From the NCBI RefSeq assembly GCF_022539255.1, contig NZ_JAKZBV010000001.1, positions 992,001-1,056,000 on the forward strand: a DNA stretch of 64,000 nt, written 5' to 3'. Positions 41,751-51,289 of the stretch are shown here, in pieces (position 1 is the stretch's first letter; each line of letters begins with the position of its first letter). A program made the position numbers and the translations under genes. The stretch comes from Sinomonas terrae. GTDB lineage: Bacteria; Actinomycetota; Actinomycetes; Actinomycetales; Micrococcaceae. The notes below the pieces were generated by a model, which was given only the letters and a program-made list of their open reading frames with translations, had not been told where the DNA came from and searched no databases.

Positions 41751-42943
41751 TTCGACTCCTTCACGGCGGCGCGGCGGAACACGTCCCGCGCCACGACAGT
41801 CTTCTGGATCTCGTTCGTGCCCTCCTCGAAGCGCTGCGCCCGGGCGTCCCGGTACACGCGCTCGATGGTCTGGGTCTTCCAGTACCCGAGTCCACCATGG
41901 ACCTGCAGGGCCTTGTCCGTCACGCGCGTGAGCATGTCGACGGCGGTCATCTTGGCCATGGAGGAGAGGGCGCTTGCGGTTTCGCGCCCTTCCTGCCACT
42001 GCCCGGCGGCGTGGAGCACGAGCGCTTTCGCGGCCTCGATGTCCGCCTCATTCTCGGCGATCTGGAACGCGATGGCCTGGCGCTCCGCGAGCTGCTTGCC
42101 GAACGTCACACGGCGCAGGGCGTAGTCGACGGCGAGCTCCTGGGCACGCTCCGCGAGGCCGACGCAGGACATGGCGACGGAGATGCGGCTCGGCGTGAGG
42201 AAGCCCCCGAGGGCGACGGCGAGGCCCTCGCCTTCCTCGCCGAGGCGGTTCGCGACGGGCACGGGGGTGTCCGCGAAGACGAGCTCGGCGTGGTCCGTGC
42301 CGCGCACGCCCATGGTCTCGGACGTGTCGATCACGGTGGTGCCCGGCGCATGCCGGTCGACGAGCAGCGCGACGGTGCCGTGCTTGCCCGTGCTGCCCTC
42401 GAGACGTGCGAACAGGAGCCAGTAATCACAGCGGACGCCGAAGGTGATGAGGTGCTTCCGGCCCGTGAGGTAGTACGTGTCGCCCTCGCGGCGGACAGTG
42501 CTCGTGATGTCCGCGCCCGTGCCGTTGCCCGGCTCGGTGAGAGTGAAGGCGACCTTGATGTCGCCGGCGATCGAGGGCTTGATGAAGCGCTCGCGCTGGG
42601 CCTCGTTCGCGAACGGGTTCATGGCGCGCCACGTGCCGTTCACGACGTGCACGATCATCCGCACCGACGCGTGCGAGCGGGAGAAGATCTCCATGAGGCC
42701 CATCCACTGCACGAAGCTCAGGCCGCGCCCACCGAGCTCCGTCGGGGCAGCGAGCGAGAGGAAGCCGTGCTCCTTGAGCTCGGTCCACAGCTCCTCGGGT
42801 ACCTCGCCGGAGGCCTCGATGCGCTCCGCCCAAGCCTCGCCCGGCCCCTTGACCCACGCGTCGACGTCGGACCTGAGCTGCTCGTACTCCGCCTCGGAAA
42901 GGGCGCTTCCGCGCCCGTCGAGACTGATGCTGGTGATGGTCAC
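41747..42943 (-). CDS. Acyl-CoA dehydrogenase
   Basis: The 398-residue flavoprotein shows the family order: N-terminal helices, AFTLTEPGNGTGADITST (FAD/substrate region), a middle beta domain (RGTDHAELVFADTPVP), and a C-terminal helical domain ending LQVHGGLGYWKTQTIERVYRDAR. The catalytic base is E374 in the FEEGTNEIQ motif. It would oxidise a CoA-thioester to its 2-enoyl form, or in this operon work on a cyclohexane-ring acyl-CoA. The GTG start at 42943 overlaps the upstream fusion gene stop by 4 nt, with GGAGGAAG ahead. Several homologues are usual in actinobacteria, so family placement is firm but substrate is inferred. Confidence 0.92.
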   Translation of the reverse strand: MTITSISLDGRGSALSEAEYEQLRSDVDAWVKGPGEAWAERIEASGEVPEELWTELKEHGFLSLAAPTELGGRGLSFVQWMGLMEIFSRSHASVRMIVHVVNGTWRAMNPFANEAQRERFIKPSIAGDIKVAFTLTEPGNGTGADITSTVRREGDTYYLTGRKHLITFGVRCDYWLLFARLEGSTGKHGTVALLVDRHAPGTTVIDTSETMGVRGTDHAELVFADTPVPVANRLGEEGEGLAVALGGFLTPSRISVAMSCVGLAERAQELAVDYALRRVTFGKQLAERQAIAFQIAENEADIEAAKALVLHAAGQWQEGRETASALSSMAKMTAVDMLTRVTDKALQVHGGLGYWKTQTIERVYRDARAQRFEEGTNEIQKTVVARDVFRRAAVKESK

Positions 42944-45900
42944 TTGCTTCCTCCATGGTCTGTCCGCTGCGGCGTCAGGTTCCTCGCCTGCTCGCGCAGC
43001 AGGTACTTCTGGATCTTGCCCACCGCGTTGCGGGGGAGGGCGTCCACGATTTCGAGCCGTTCGGGCCAGTAGTGCTTGGAGACCTGGTGCGCGTCCAGGT
43101 ATTCCTGCATCCCCTCGAACGTGAGCGTGCCGTCCGGAGCCGGCACGACGAACGCGCACGCACGCTCGCCGAGCCGCTCGTCGGGGATGGCCGCGAGGGC
43201 CACGTCTTCCACGAGCGGGTGCTCGAACAGCAGCTGCTCGATCTCGGCCACCGGAATCTTCTCGCCGCCGCGGTTGATGACGTCGCGGACCCTGCCTGTG
43301 ATGCGCAGGAAGCCAGCGTCGTCGATGATGCCGAGGTCGCCGGTGCGGTACCAGCCGTCCTCGGTGAACGCTGCCGCGGTGAGGTCCGGCCGGTCAAGAT
43401 AGCCCTCGAACATCGTCGGGCTGTTGAGCTCGAAGTTGCCCTCGACGCCGGAGGGCAGGGGCTGGCCGTCGTCGGTCACGATCCGGAGCTTGACGCCCTC
43501 GAGCATGCGCCCGTCGGTTCCCCACATCTTGACCGGCTCATCGCTTGGAGTGGCGAGGGCGCCCAGGCAGGTCTCGGTTGTGCCGAACGCGCCGCATACA
43601 GCGGCTCCGAGGACGCGAGTCGCTCGCTCCGCGAGTGCGCGCGGCACCGCGGCGCCGGTCGCGACGAAGATCCGCAGGCTCTCGGGCACCTGCCCAGTCT
43701 CCTCGACCTTTTTCAGGAGGTCCATGAGGAACGGCGTGGCCGCCTGCACGAACGTCGCGCGCCACCCCTGCATCGCATCGAGCGCGCGCTGCGGATCCCA
43801 CACCTCCTGGACGACCTGAGGCGCTCCGAGCACGAAGGCGAGCCACATGCCGTAGAGGAAGCCGGTCTGGTGGGCGAGCGGCGAGGGGATGTAGATCGTG
43901 TCGTCGCCAGTGAGCCCGAGGTGGCGGGCCTCCATGGCGGCGGCGCGGCTCAGCACCGAGTGCCGCTGGAGGACGCCCTTGGGCTCGCCCGAGGTGCCGG
44001 ACGTGAAGAGGAGCTGGGCGTGGGCCGAGGCGTCGGGCGCGAGGGCGTCGAGCGCGTCGCGGTCGACGACGACGCCCGCCAGCGCTTCGTCCCAGTCGTG
44101 CCACTGCGGGCCGTTCTCGCTCCTTTCCTGGGGCGGGGCGCCCTGGGCCGCAGCGCCCTGGTTCGCTGCGGCGTCGTCCTCGGAGATGACGACGACGTGC
44201 CGCAGCGCGAGCGGAAGGCCTGACCCGCCGTCGTCCTCGCTCTGGAGGATCGAGGCGAGCTCGTCGGCATGGCGGCGCCCGCGGAAGGACGAGGGAAGGA
44301 TGATGACGCTCGCCTGTGACCGGCGGAGCGCGAACGAGACCTCCCGCTCGCGGAAGATCGGCATGATGGGCGCGATGACTGCCCCTATGCGGGCAGCGGC
44401 CACGGCGCACCCGACGAATTCCGCGCGGTTGGGCAGCTGCACCGCCACGCGGTCGCCCGCTTGCACGCCGAGCTGGGTCAGGAGGGTGGCGATGCGGTCG
44501 GCGCGTTCGTCGAGCTCGGCCCACGTGCGGTGCTCGGTCACGCGGGGGCGCACGGCGACGACGGCGCTCGCGTTGGGCTTCTCGGCGGCCCACCGGCGAA
44601 CCCAGTCGGAAGCCGGAACCGAGGCCGCGGCGTCGACGTCTCGCTGAGTGGTGATCCGGTGGAGGCTGTCCCGCGCTGCTCGAGCTGCCGGCTTCTTGGG
44701 CTCCGGACGCCGGACGGGCCCGTCCTCGACCCGCATGGAGAGGCCGAGCGAGTTCATGGCCGTGAGGAACTCGGGGTAGGAGATCCGGTAGGCGTTCGGG
44801 TAGGTGAGCGTCGAGCGGCCCTCGGCCGCGGAGGCGGCGACGGCCAGCGACATGAGGACGCGGTGGTCGTTGAACGAGGAGAGGTCGGCCGCAACGAGGC
44901 GCCGTACACCGCGGACGCGCAGATCGTTGCCGTCGATGCGAAGGTCTCCGCCCATGCTGTTGAGCTGGAGCATCGCAGCTACCCGATCGGATTCCTTGAG
45001 GCGGACGTGGGCGACGTTGCGGAAGACACTCTCGCCGTCAGCGAAGGTCGCGAGCGTGGACAGGATGGGCAGCATGTCGGGGACGGTTCTGCAGTCCACC
45101 TCGATGGGGGAGAGGCGCAGGCCGTCATGGCGGACCCGGACGGCGTCCACCGAGGGGTCGTAGGCCATGGGCAGGCCCATTGCCGAGACGATGTCGAGGA
45201 AGTCCGACTCAGGGTGGTCGGACTCGCCTGCGCTCGTCTTGCGCAGGCCATGCAGGACGACGTCGGCGGGCTGGAGGGCCGCGGCTGCGAGCCCAAAGGC
45301 CGCCGAGCCGATGTCCGGCGGCATCACGAGGTCCGTGGGGACGGGTACCTGGTTCGGCTCGATCTCGTAGTGGCGCCAGTCTTCCGAGACCGTCACGTGG
45401 AGGCCGAACTGGCGCATCATGCTGACCGTGAGCTCGATGTAGGTGCGCTCGTTGAACTCGCCCTCCACGGTGATCGTGGTCGGCCCGGTCGCAAACGGCG
45501 CGAGCAGGATGAGCCCGGAGATCCACTGGGAGAGTGTGCCTGCGATGTGGACGTCGCCGCCCGTGGGGCGCCGGCCGCGGACGCGGATGGGCGGGCAGTC
45601 GTCGGGCGAGGAGACGTCGGCGCCCATCTGCCGGAGGGCGGCGAGGAGGGGGCCGATCGGCCGGCGCTGGAAGTACTTCTGCCCGGTCACGACGACGTCG
45701 GACTCGCTCAGGGATGCCAGGCCCACCATGAAATACAGGGTTGTGCCGGAGCTCCCGGCGGAGACGGATTCACGCCGCGGGCGGTAGGGGCCTCCTTCGA
45801 CGACGAAGGTGTCGCCCACGACGTCGATCCGGGTGCCGAGGCCGCGGAGGAGGCCGACCGTGTACTGGACGTGGCGGGCATCCGTGAGCCCGCGGATTCG

Positions 45901-46017
45901 GCTCACACCGGGTGCGAGCGAAGCGAGGATGAGTGCTCTGTGTGCGTGGTATTTCGAGTTGGGTACTAGTACCTCGCCCTTGACTGGTGCGGCCGTTCCG
46001 AGGACGGAGAGATGCAT
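42940..46017 (-). CDS. Fusion of an EPSP synthase-like domain and an acyl-CoA ligase
   Basis: Residues 1 to about 425 are an EPSP-synthase (AroA) fold. K22 and R27 (in PNSKYHAHR), the RRPIGPLL arginine, D314 (TVPD), K341-E342-S343-D344-R345 and FNDHR match the E. coli active-site pattern, but S23 of E. coli is Tyr here and NAGTAMR reads SSGTTLY. A linker (426 to about 460) joins a class-I adenylate-forming CoA ligase with TSGTSGEPKG, GTTETCLG, YRTGDLG and the catalytic Lys K1001 (RNAVGKIQKY). The reading frame is unbroken. PlmJK of the phoslactomycin cluster is, as I recall, a similar fusion (AnsJ plus AnsK of ansatrienin) in cyclohexanecarboxyl-CoA synthesis. ATG 46017 (MHLSVLG) is used; ATG 46068 would add 17 residues. 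Confidence 0.9.
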   Translation of the reverse strand: MHLSVLGTAAPVKGEVLVPNSKYHAHRALILASLAPGVSRIRGLTDARHVQYTVGLLRGLGTRIDVVGDTFVVEGGPYRPRRESVSAGSSGTTLYFMVGLASLSESDVVVTGQKYFQRRPIGPLLAALRQMGADVSSPDDCPPIRVRGRRPTGGDVHIAGTLSQWISGLILLAPFATGPTTITVEGEFNERTYIELTVSMMRQFGLHVTVSEDWRHYEIEPNQVPVPTDLVMPPDIGSAAFGLAAAALQPADVVLHGLRKTSAGESDHPESDFLDIVSAMGLPMAYDPSVDAVRVRHDGLRLSPIEVDCRTVPDMLPILSTLATFADGESVFRNVAHVRLKESDRVAAMLQLNSMGGDLRIDGNDLRVRGVRRLVAADLSSFNDHRVLMSLAVAASAAEGRSTLTYPNAYRISYPEFLTAMNSLGLSMRVEDGPVRRPEPKKPAARAARDSLHRITTQRDVDAAASVPASDWVRRWAAEKPNASAVVAVRPRVTEHRTWAELDERADRIATLLTQLGVQAGDRVAVQLPNRAEFVGCAVAAARIGAVIAPIMPIFREREVSFALRRSQASVIILPSSFRGRRHADELASILQSEDDGGSGLPLALRHVVVISEDDAAANQGAAAQGAPPQERSENGPQWHDWDEALAGVVVDRDALDALAPDASAHAQLLFTSGTSGEPKGVLQRHSVLSRAAAMEARHLGLTGDDTIYIPSPLAHQTGFLYGMWLAFVLGAPQVVQEVWDPQRALDAMQGWRATFVQAATPFLMDLLKKVEETGQVPESLRIFVATGAAVPRALAERATRVLGAAVCGAFGTTETCLGALATPSDEPVKMWGTDGRMLEGVKLRIVTDDGQPLPSGVEGNFELNSPTMFEGYLDRPDLTAAAFTEDGWYRTGDLGIIDDAGFLRITGRVRDVINRGGEKIPVAEIEQLLFEHPLVEDVALAAIPDERLGERACAFVVPAPDGTLTFEGMQEYLDAHQVSKHYWPERLEIVDALPRNAVGKIQKYLLREQARNLTPQRTDHGGSK

Positions 46018-46071
46018 GGGTGTGCCCTTTGCGGTGAGGCCGCAGGGGTTCCGGAGCCCCCACGGCATTCA

Positions 46072-46131
46072 ATTAGGATCCCTAATGACTTTCCGTAACC
46101 GAAACTAGTAAGGAAGCCGCAAGATAGGCAA
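46072..46131 (-). promoter_or_regulatory. Promoter and dyad operator of the four-gene CoA operon
   Basis: On the minus strand TTGCCT (46131-46126), an 18-nt spacer and TAGTTT (46107-46102) form a candidate promoter. Just after the predicted start lies a perfect dyad, ATTAGG-ATC-CCTAAT (46072-46086), the size of a TetR or MarR operator. It is also just before ATG 46068, so it would sit in the 5' UTR if translation starts at 46017. No regulator gene is adjacent. Confidence 0.5.
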
Positions 46132-46538
46132 GGGCGTGTCCGGATCGTGACTGAACGGGTCCGTATGCTGAACTGGGACCGCGTCGCGCGCTCGTCGTCG
46201 GTAGGTCTTCTTGCGCCGATTTCGCTTCTCCGCCGATCTCTGGCACACTAGATGAGTTGTTCAAGCGCTCCTTCGCGTCCCGATCCGGATAACGCCGGGT
46301 GCAGGGTCCAAGCTGGAGCCCAAATATGACCCACCTCCGCAAAGAAGCTACGGGTACGTGCGTGTGCAAATCACGACACGCCCGACCGCGGGGGTCGGAG
46401 GGCCGGCTGATTGAGGAACCCGGGAATGCTCGGATTCAGTCAGTGCGGCCTGTGGTGGCCTCGACCTTGAATGCCTCGGCAGCCACGGATAGCTGAAACC
46501 GAACAGTGCAGCACTGACATGAAAGCGAGTCGGACGAT
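46132..46538 (+). other. Upstream region of the S10 operon
   Basis: No gene is supported in this stretch. A weak promoter-like pair, TTCGCT (46221-46226) and CACACT (46244-46249) with a 17-nt spacer, could drive rpsJ, leaving a leader of about 280 nt. Nothing in the leader was recognised as a known ribosomal autoregulatory element. Confidence 0.35.
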
Positions 46539-46847
46539 ATGGCGGGACAGAAGATCCGCATCCGGCTGAAGTCGTATGACCACGAGGTCATCGATACTTC
46601 GGCCCGGAAGATCGTTGAGACGGTCACGCGCGCAGGCGCAACGGTGGTCGGCCCCGTGCCGCTGCCCACGGAGAAGAACGTGTACTGCGTTATCCGTTCT
46701 CCCCACAAGTACAAGGACAGCCGCGAGCACTTCGAGATGCGCACGCACAAGCGGCTGATCGACATCATCGACCCGACCCCGAAGGCCGTCGACTCGCTTA
46801 TGCGCCTCGACCTGCCGGCGGACGTCAACATCGAGATCAAGCTCTAG
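46539..46847 (+). CDS. rpsJ: 30S ribosomal protein S10
   Basis: The 102-residue S10 binds 16S rRNA in the 30S head and also NusB in antitermination. MAGQKIRIRLKSYDHEVID, ADVNIEIKL at the end, and the SPHKYKDSREHFEMRTHKRL loop are intact. It opens the S10 operon: rpsJ-rplC-rplD-rplW-rplB-rpsS-rplV-rpsC-rplP-rpmC-rpsQ, all close together on the plus strand. Confidence 0.97.
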   Translation: MAGQKIRIRLKSYDHEVIDTSARKIVETVTRAGATVVGPVPLPTEKNVYCVIRSPHKYKDSREHFEMRTHKRLIDIIDPTPKAVDSLMRLDLPADVNIEIKL

Positions 46848-46868
46848 TAGGGAGGTGCTGAGAGAACT

Positions 46869-47519
46869 ATGACCGCAACCCGCAACGTCAAGGGGCTGCT
46901 GGGCACGAAGCTCGGCATGACCCAGGTCTGGGACGAGAACAACAACGTCATCCCCGTCACTGTCGTCAAGGCTGACACGAACGTCGTGACCCAGCTGCGC
47001 AACGCTGAGACCGACGGCTACACGGCCGTTCAGATCGGCTACGGCCAGATCGATCCCCGTAAGGTCACCAAGCCGCTCGCCGGCCACTTCGAGAAGGCCG
47101 GGGTCACCCCGCGCCGCCACCTCGTCGAGGTCCGCACGGCTGATGCAGAGGCCTACTCGCTCGGCCAGGAGCTCTCCGTCGAGCAGTTCGCCGCCGGCCA
47201 GAAGATCGACGTCGTCGGCACGACCAAGGGCAAGGGCTTCGCCGGTGTCATGAAGCGTCACGGCTTCGCCGGTGTCTCCGCCTCGCACGGTGCCCACAAG
47301 AACCACCGCAAGCCCGGTTCCATCGGTGCTTGCGCCACCCCGGGCCGCGTCTTCAAGGGCCTGCGCATGGCGGGCCGCATGGGCAACGAGCGTCAGACCA
47401 CGCTCAACCTCACGGTCCACGCTGTCGACGCCGAGAAGTCGCTGCTCCTCATCAAGGGTGCCCTCCCCGGTGCCCGCGGCTCGGTCGTCCTCGTCCGCAC
47501 CGCTGTGAAGGGAGCCTGA
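46869..47519 (+). CDS. rplC: 50S ribosomal protein L3
   Basis: The 216-residue L3 is an early 50S assembly protein whose loop reaches the peptidyl-transferase centre. GLLGTKLGMTQVWDENNN at the N-terminus and the loop AGVSASHGAHKNHRKPGSIG are conserved, as is GRMGNERQT. ATG 46869 follows rpsJ by 21 nt, with TAGGGAGGTG in the gap as ribosome site. Confidence 0.97.
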   Translation: MTATRNVKGLLGTKLGMTQVWDENNNVIPVTVVKADTNVVTQLRNAETDGYTAVQIGYGQIDPRKVTKPLAGHFEKAGVTPRRHLVEVRTADAEAYSLGQELSVEQFAAGQKIDVVGTTKGKGFAGVMKRHGFAGVSASHGAHKNHRKPGSIGACATPGRVFKGLRMAGRMGNERQTTLNLTVHAVDAEKSLLLIKGALPGARGSVVLVRTAVKGA

Positions 47520-47523
47520 ACTC

Positions 47524-48147
47524 ATGGCTAACGCAACTGTGAATGTGGATCTCCCCGCCGAGATCTTCGACGTCCAGACCAACGTGCCGCTGCTGCACCA
47601 GGTTGTCGTCGCCCAGCTGGCCGCTGCACGCCAGGGCACGCACAAGGTGAAGAACCGTGGCGAGGTCTCGGGTGCCGGCCGCAAGCCGTTCAAGCAGAAG
47701 GGCACCGGCCGCGCCCGTCAGGGTTCCGTCCGCGCCCCGCACATGACCGGCGGCGGCGTCGTCCACGGCCCGACCCCGCGTGACTACTCGCAGCGCACCC
47801 CCAAGAAGATGAAGGCCGCCGCGCTCCGCGGTGCCCTCTCGGACCGCGCCCGCAACGGCCGCATCCACGTCGTGGAGTCGCTCGCCTCGGGCGAGAAGCC
47901 GAGCACGAAGGGCGCGATCGCGACCCTCAAGTCCATCACTGACCGCAAGAACATCCTTGTCGTTCTCGAGCGCGCCGAGGAGAATGCAGCCCTCTCGGTC
48001 CGCAACCTCCCCGAGGTCCACGCGCTCTACGCAGACCAGCTCAACACGTACGACGTGCTGGTTTCCGATGACGTGGTGTTCACCAAGGCGGCCTTCGACG
48101 CGTTCGTCGCCGATCGGGCGCCCAAGAACGAGGAGACCTCCAAGTGA
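47524..48147 (+). CDS. rplD: 50S ribosomal protein L4
   Basis: The 207-residue L4 lines the exit tunnel. The extended loop GRKPFKQKGTGRARQGSVRA with PHMTGGGVVHGP that contacts macrolides is present. In E. coli, L4 represses the S10 operon; no matching leader was recognised here. It starts 4 nt after rplC and its stop overlaps rplW by 4 nt (GTGA). Confidence 0.97.
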   Translation: MANATVNVDLPAEIFDVQTNVPLLHQVVVAQLAAARQGTHKVKNRGEVSGAGRKPFKQKGTGRARQGSVRAPHMTGGGVVHGPTPRDYSQRTPKKMKAAALRGALSDRARNGRIHVVESLASGEKPSTKGAIATLKSITDRKNILVVLERAEENAALSVRNLPEVHALYADQLNTYDVLVSDDVVFTKAAFDAFVADRAPKNEETSK

Positions 48148-48452
48148 CTGCATCGAGCTACAAGGATCCGCGCGACGTCATCATCGCTCCGGTCGTCTCC
48201 GAGAAGAGCTACGGCCTGATCGACGAGGGCCAGTACACCTTCCTGGTGGACCCGCGGTCCAACAAGTCCGAGATCAAGAACGCGGTGGAGCAGATCTTCT
48301 CCGTCAAGGTTGCGTCCGTGAACACGGCAAACCGCGAGGGCAAGCGCAAGCGCACCAAGTTCGGCTGGGGCCAGCGCAAGGCAACCAAGCGTGCAATCGT
48401 CACTCTCAAGGACGGCAGCACGATCGACATCTTCGGCGGTCCGCTCGCCTGA
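48144..48452 (+). CDS. rplW: 50S ribosomal protein L23
   Basis: The 102-residue L23 sits at the tunnel exit and docks trigger factor and SRP. IIAPVVSEKSYGLIDEGQYTF and NTANREGKRKRTKFGWGQRK are the usual core. The start is GTG 48144, overlapping the rplD stop. Confidence 0.97.
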   Translation: MTASSYKDPRDVIIAPVVSEKSYGLIDEGQYTFLVDPRSNKSEIKNAVEQIFSVKVASVNTANREGKRKRTKFGWGQRKATKRAIVTLKDGSTIDIFGGPLA

Positions 48453-48482
48453 GCGGAGACCACTTTAACGAGGAACAGGTAA

Positions 48483-49322
<840 letters not shown>

Positions 49323-49334
49323 GAGCCTGGACAC

Positions 49335-49616
49335 ATGCCACGCAGCCTGAAGAAGGGTCCTTTCGTTGACCAGCACCTCTTTGTGAAGGTCGCCCGGGAA
49401 AACGATAAGGGCACCAAGAACGTCATCAAGACCTGGTCCCGCCGCTCGATGATCATCCCCGACATGCTCGGGCACACGATCGCCGTGCACGACGGCCGGA
49501 AGCACGTCCCGGTCTTCATCACCGAGTCGATGGTCGGGCACAAGCTCGGCGAATTCGCCCCGACGCGGACTTTCCGCGGCCACGTGAAGGACGACAAGAA
49601 GGGCAAGCGCCGCTGA
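49335..49616 (+). CDS. rpsS: 30S ribosomal protein S19
   Basis: The 93-residue S19 binds 16S rRNA with S13 in the 30S head. MPRSLKKGPFVDQHLFVKV and HVPVFITESMVGHKLGEFAP are intact. The start lies 12 nt after the rplB stop, with AGGAGCC ahead. Confidence 0.97.
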   Translation: MPRSLKKGPFVDQHLFVKVARENDKGTKNVIKTWSRRSMIIPDMLGHTIAVHDGRKHVPVFITESMVGHKLGEFAPTRTFRGHVKDDKKGKRR

Positions 49617-49673
49617 CCCTGCCGCATGGCAGAGGAAAGCAGTGCTTGAACTTCGAGAAAGAGAAGGAAAGCA

Positions 49674-50039
49674 ATGGAAGCCAAGGCAATTGCGCGCCAC
49701 ATTCGCGTAACGCCGATGAAGGCCCGGCGCGTCGTCAACCTTGTTCGTGGCAAGCAGGCGAATGAGGCTCTGGCGATCCTGAAGTTCGCCCAGCAGGCGG
49801 CTTCGGAGCCGGTCTACAAGGTGGTCGCCTCCGCGATGGCCAACGCGCGCGTCCTGGCCGACCGTGACGGTCTGGCGTTCGACGAGAGCGATCTCTACAT
49901 CAGCGAGGCGTTCGTCGACGAGGGTCCGACCATGAAGCGGTTCCAGCCGCGTGCCCAGGGCCGCGCGTACCGCATCAAGAAGCGCACCAGCCACATCACT
50001 GTGGTCGTGGCGACCCCCGAGAACGAGGAGGCCCGCTAA
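49674..50039 (+). CDS. rplV: 50S ribosomal protein L22
   Basis: The 121-residue L22 contributes the beta-hairpin of the exit tunnel (MKRFQPRAQGRAYRIKKRTS). The N-terminal IRVTPMKARRVVNLVRGKQ is typical. The actinobacterial N-terminus is the short form. The stop is directly followed by the rpsC ATG (TAAATG). Confidence 0.97.
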   Translation: MEAKAIARHIRVTPMKARRVVNLVRGKQANEALAILKFAQQAASEPVYKVVASAMANARVLADRDGLAFDESDLYISEAFVDEGPTMKRFQPRAQGRAYRIKKRTSHITVVVATPENEEAR

Positions 50040-50870
50040 ATGGGACAGAAGGTCAACCCGCACGGGTTCCGGCTCGGCATCACCACTGACCACGTCTCGC
50101 ACTGGTTTGCCGACAGCAACAAGCCCGGTCAGCGCTACAAGGACTTCGTCCGCGAGGACGTCAAGATCCGCAAGCTCATGACCACGGGCATGGAGCGCGC
50201 CGGCATCGCCCGCGTCGAGATCGAGCGCACCCGCGACCGCGTCCGCGTGGACATCCACACGGCTCGTCCGGGCATCGTGATCGGTCGCCGCGGCGCCGAG
50301 GCCGACCGCATCCGCGGCGAGCTCGAGAAGCTCACCGGGAAGCAGGTCCAGCTGAACATCCTCGAGGTCAAGAACCCCGAGATCGAGGCTCAGCTCGTCG
50401 CCCAGGGCATCGCGGAGCAGCTCTCGAGCCGCGTCGCGTTCCGCCGCGCCATGAAGAAGGCCATGCAGTCGGCGCAGCGCGCCGGTGCCAAGGGCATCCG
50501 CGTGGCCTGCTCGGGCCGTCTCGGCGGCGCCGAGATGTCCCGTTCCGAGTTCTACCGCGAGGGTCGCGTGCCGCTGCACACCCTTCGCGCGAACATCGAC
50601 TACGGCTTCTACGAGGCCAAGACGACCTTCGGCCGCATCGGCGTGAAGGTCTGGATCTACAAGGGCGATGTGACGTCCAAGGAGCTGGCTGCCCAGGCCG
50701 CCGCTGCTCCGTCGTCGCGCGGCCCCCGCGGCGACCGTCCCGGCCGCCCCGGTGGCGAGCGCCGTCGTCGTCCGTCTGGCGACCGCCAGGCCCAGGCTGC
50801 CGCTCCTGAGGCAACCGAGGCTCCGGCCGCCGAGGCTGCTGCTCCGGCAGCGGAAGGAGGAGAGGCTTAA
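50040..50870 (+). CDS. rpsC: 30S ribosomal protein S3
   Basis: The 276-residue S3 forms part of the mRNA entry site. MGQKVNPHGFRLGITTDH, the KH-type GRRGAEADRIRGELEK, and EFYREGRVPLHTLRANIDYGF are complete. A tail of about 55 residues rich in Arg, Gly, Pro and Ala extends beyond the E. coli length, as in many high-GC actinobacteria. It abuts rplP (TAAATG). Confidence 0.97.
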   Translation: MGQKVNPHGFRLGITTDHVSHWFADSNKPGQRYKDFVREDVKIRKLMTTGMERAGIARVEIERTRDRVRVDIHTARPGIVIGRRGAEADRIRGELEKLTGKQVQLNILEVKNPEIEAQLVAQGIAEQLSSRVAFRRAMKKAMQSAQRAGAKGIRVACSGRLGGAEMSRSEFYREGRVPLHTLRANIDYGFYEAKTTFGRIGVKVWIYKGDVTSKELAAQAAAAPSSRGPRGDRPGRPGGERRRRPSGDRQAQAAAPEATEAPAAEAAAPAAEGGEA

Positions 50871-51287
50871 ATGCTTATCCCGCGTCGTGTAAAGCACCGC
50901 AAGCAGCATCACCCGGGTCGCTCGGGCGCTGCGACCGGCGGCACGAAGGTCAGCTTCGGCGAGTTCGGCATCCAGGCCCTTTCCCCGGCCTATGTGACGA
51001 ACCGTCAGATCGAGGCCGCTCGTATCGCGATGACCCGCTACATCAAGCGTGGCGGCAAGGTCTGGATCAACATCTACCCGGACCGCCCGCTTACCAAGAA
51101 GCCTGCTGAAACCCGCATGGGTTCCGGTAAGGGTTCGCCGGAGTGGTGGGTTGCCAACGTCAAGCCGGGCCGGGTTCTCTTCGAGCTCGCCGGCGTGAAC
51201 GAGGACGTGGCGCGCGAGGCGCTGCGCCTCGCCATGCACAAGCTCCCGTTGAAGGCGCGCATCGTGCGTCGCGAAGGTGGTGAATGA
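50871..51287 (+). CDS. rplP: 50S ribosomal protein L16
   Basis: The 138-residue L16 helps position A-site tRNA. MLIPRRVKHRKQHHPGRSG, IEAARIAMTRYIKRGGKVWI, and RMGSGKGSPEWWVANVKPGR (with the loop near the peptidyl-transferase centre) are standard. The end overlaps the longest reading of rpmC by 4 nt. Confidence 0.97.
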   Translation: MLIPRRVKHRKQHHPGRSGAATGGTKVSFGEFGIQALSPAYVTNRQIEAARIAMTRYIKRGGKVWINIYPDRPLTKKPAETRMGSGKGSPEWWVANVKPGRVLFELAGVNEDVAREALRLAMHKLPLKARIVRREGGE

Positions 51288-51289
51288 GA

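Noticed and set aside
44461..45969. 502-codon plus-strand frame over the AroA-like domain
   Set aside because: It is the complement of a conserved EPSP-synthase fold and has no own signature.
42940..46017. Sequencing error joining two separate genes
   Set aside because: The frame is continuous through a plausible linker with no overlapping start or ribosome site at the junction, and a similar fusion (PlmJK) is remembered from a Streptomyces cluster.
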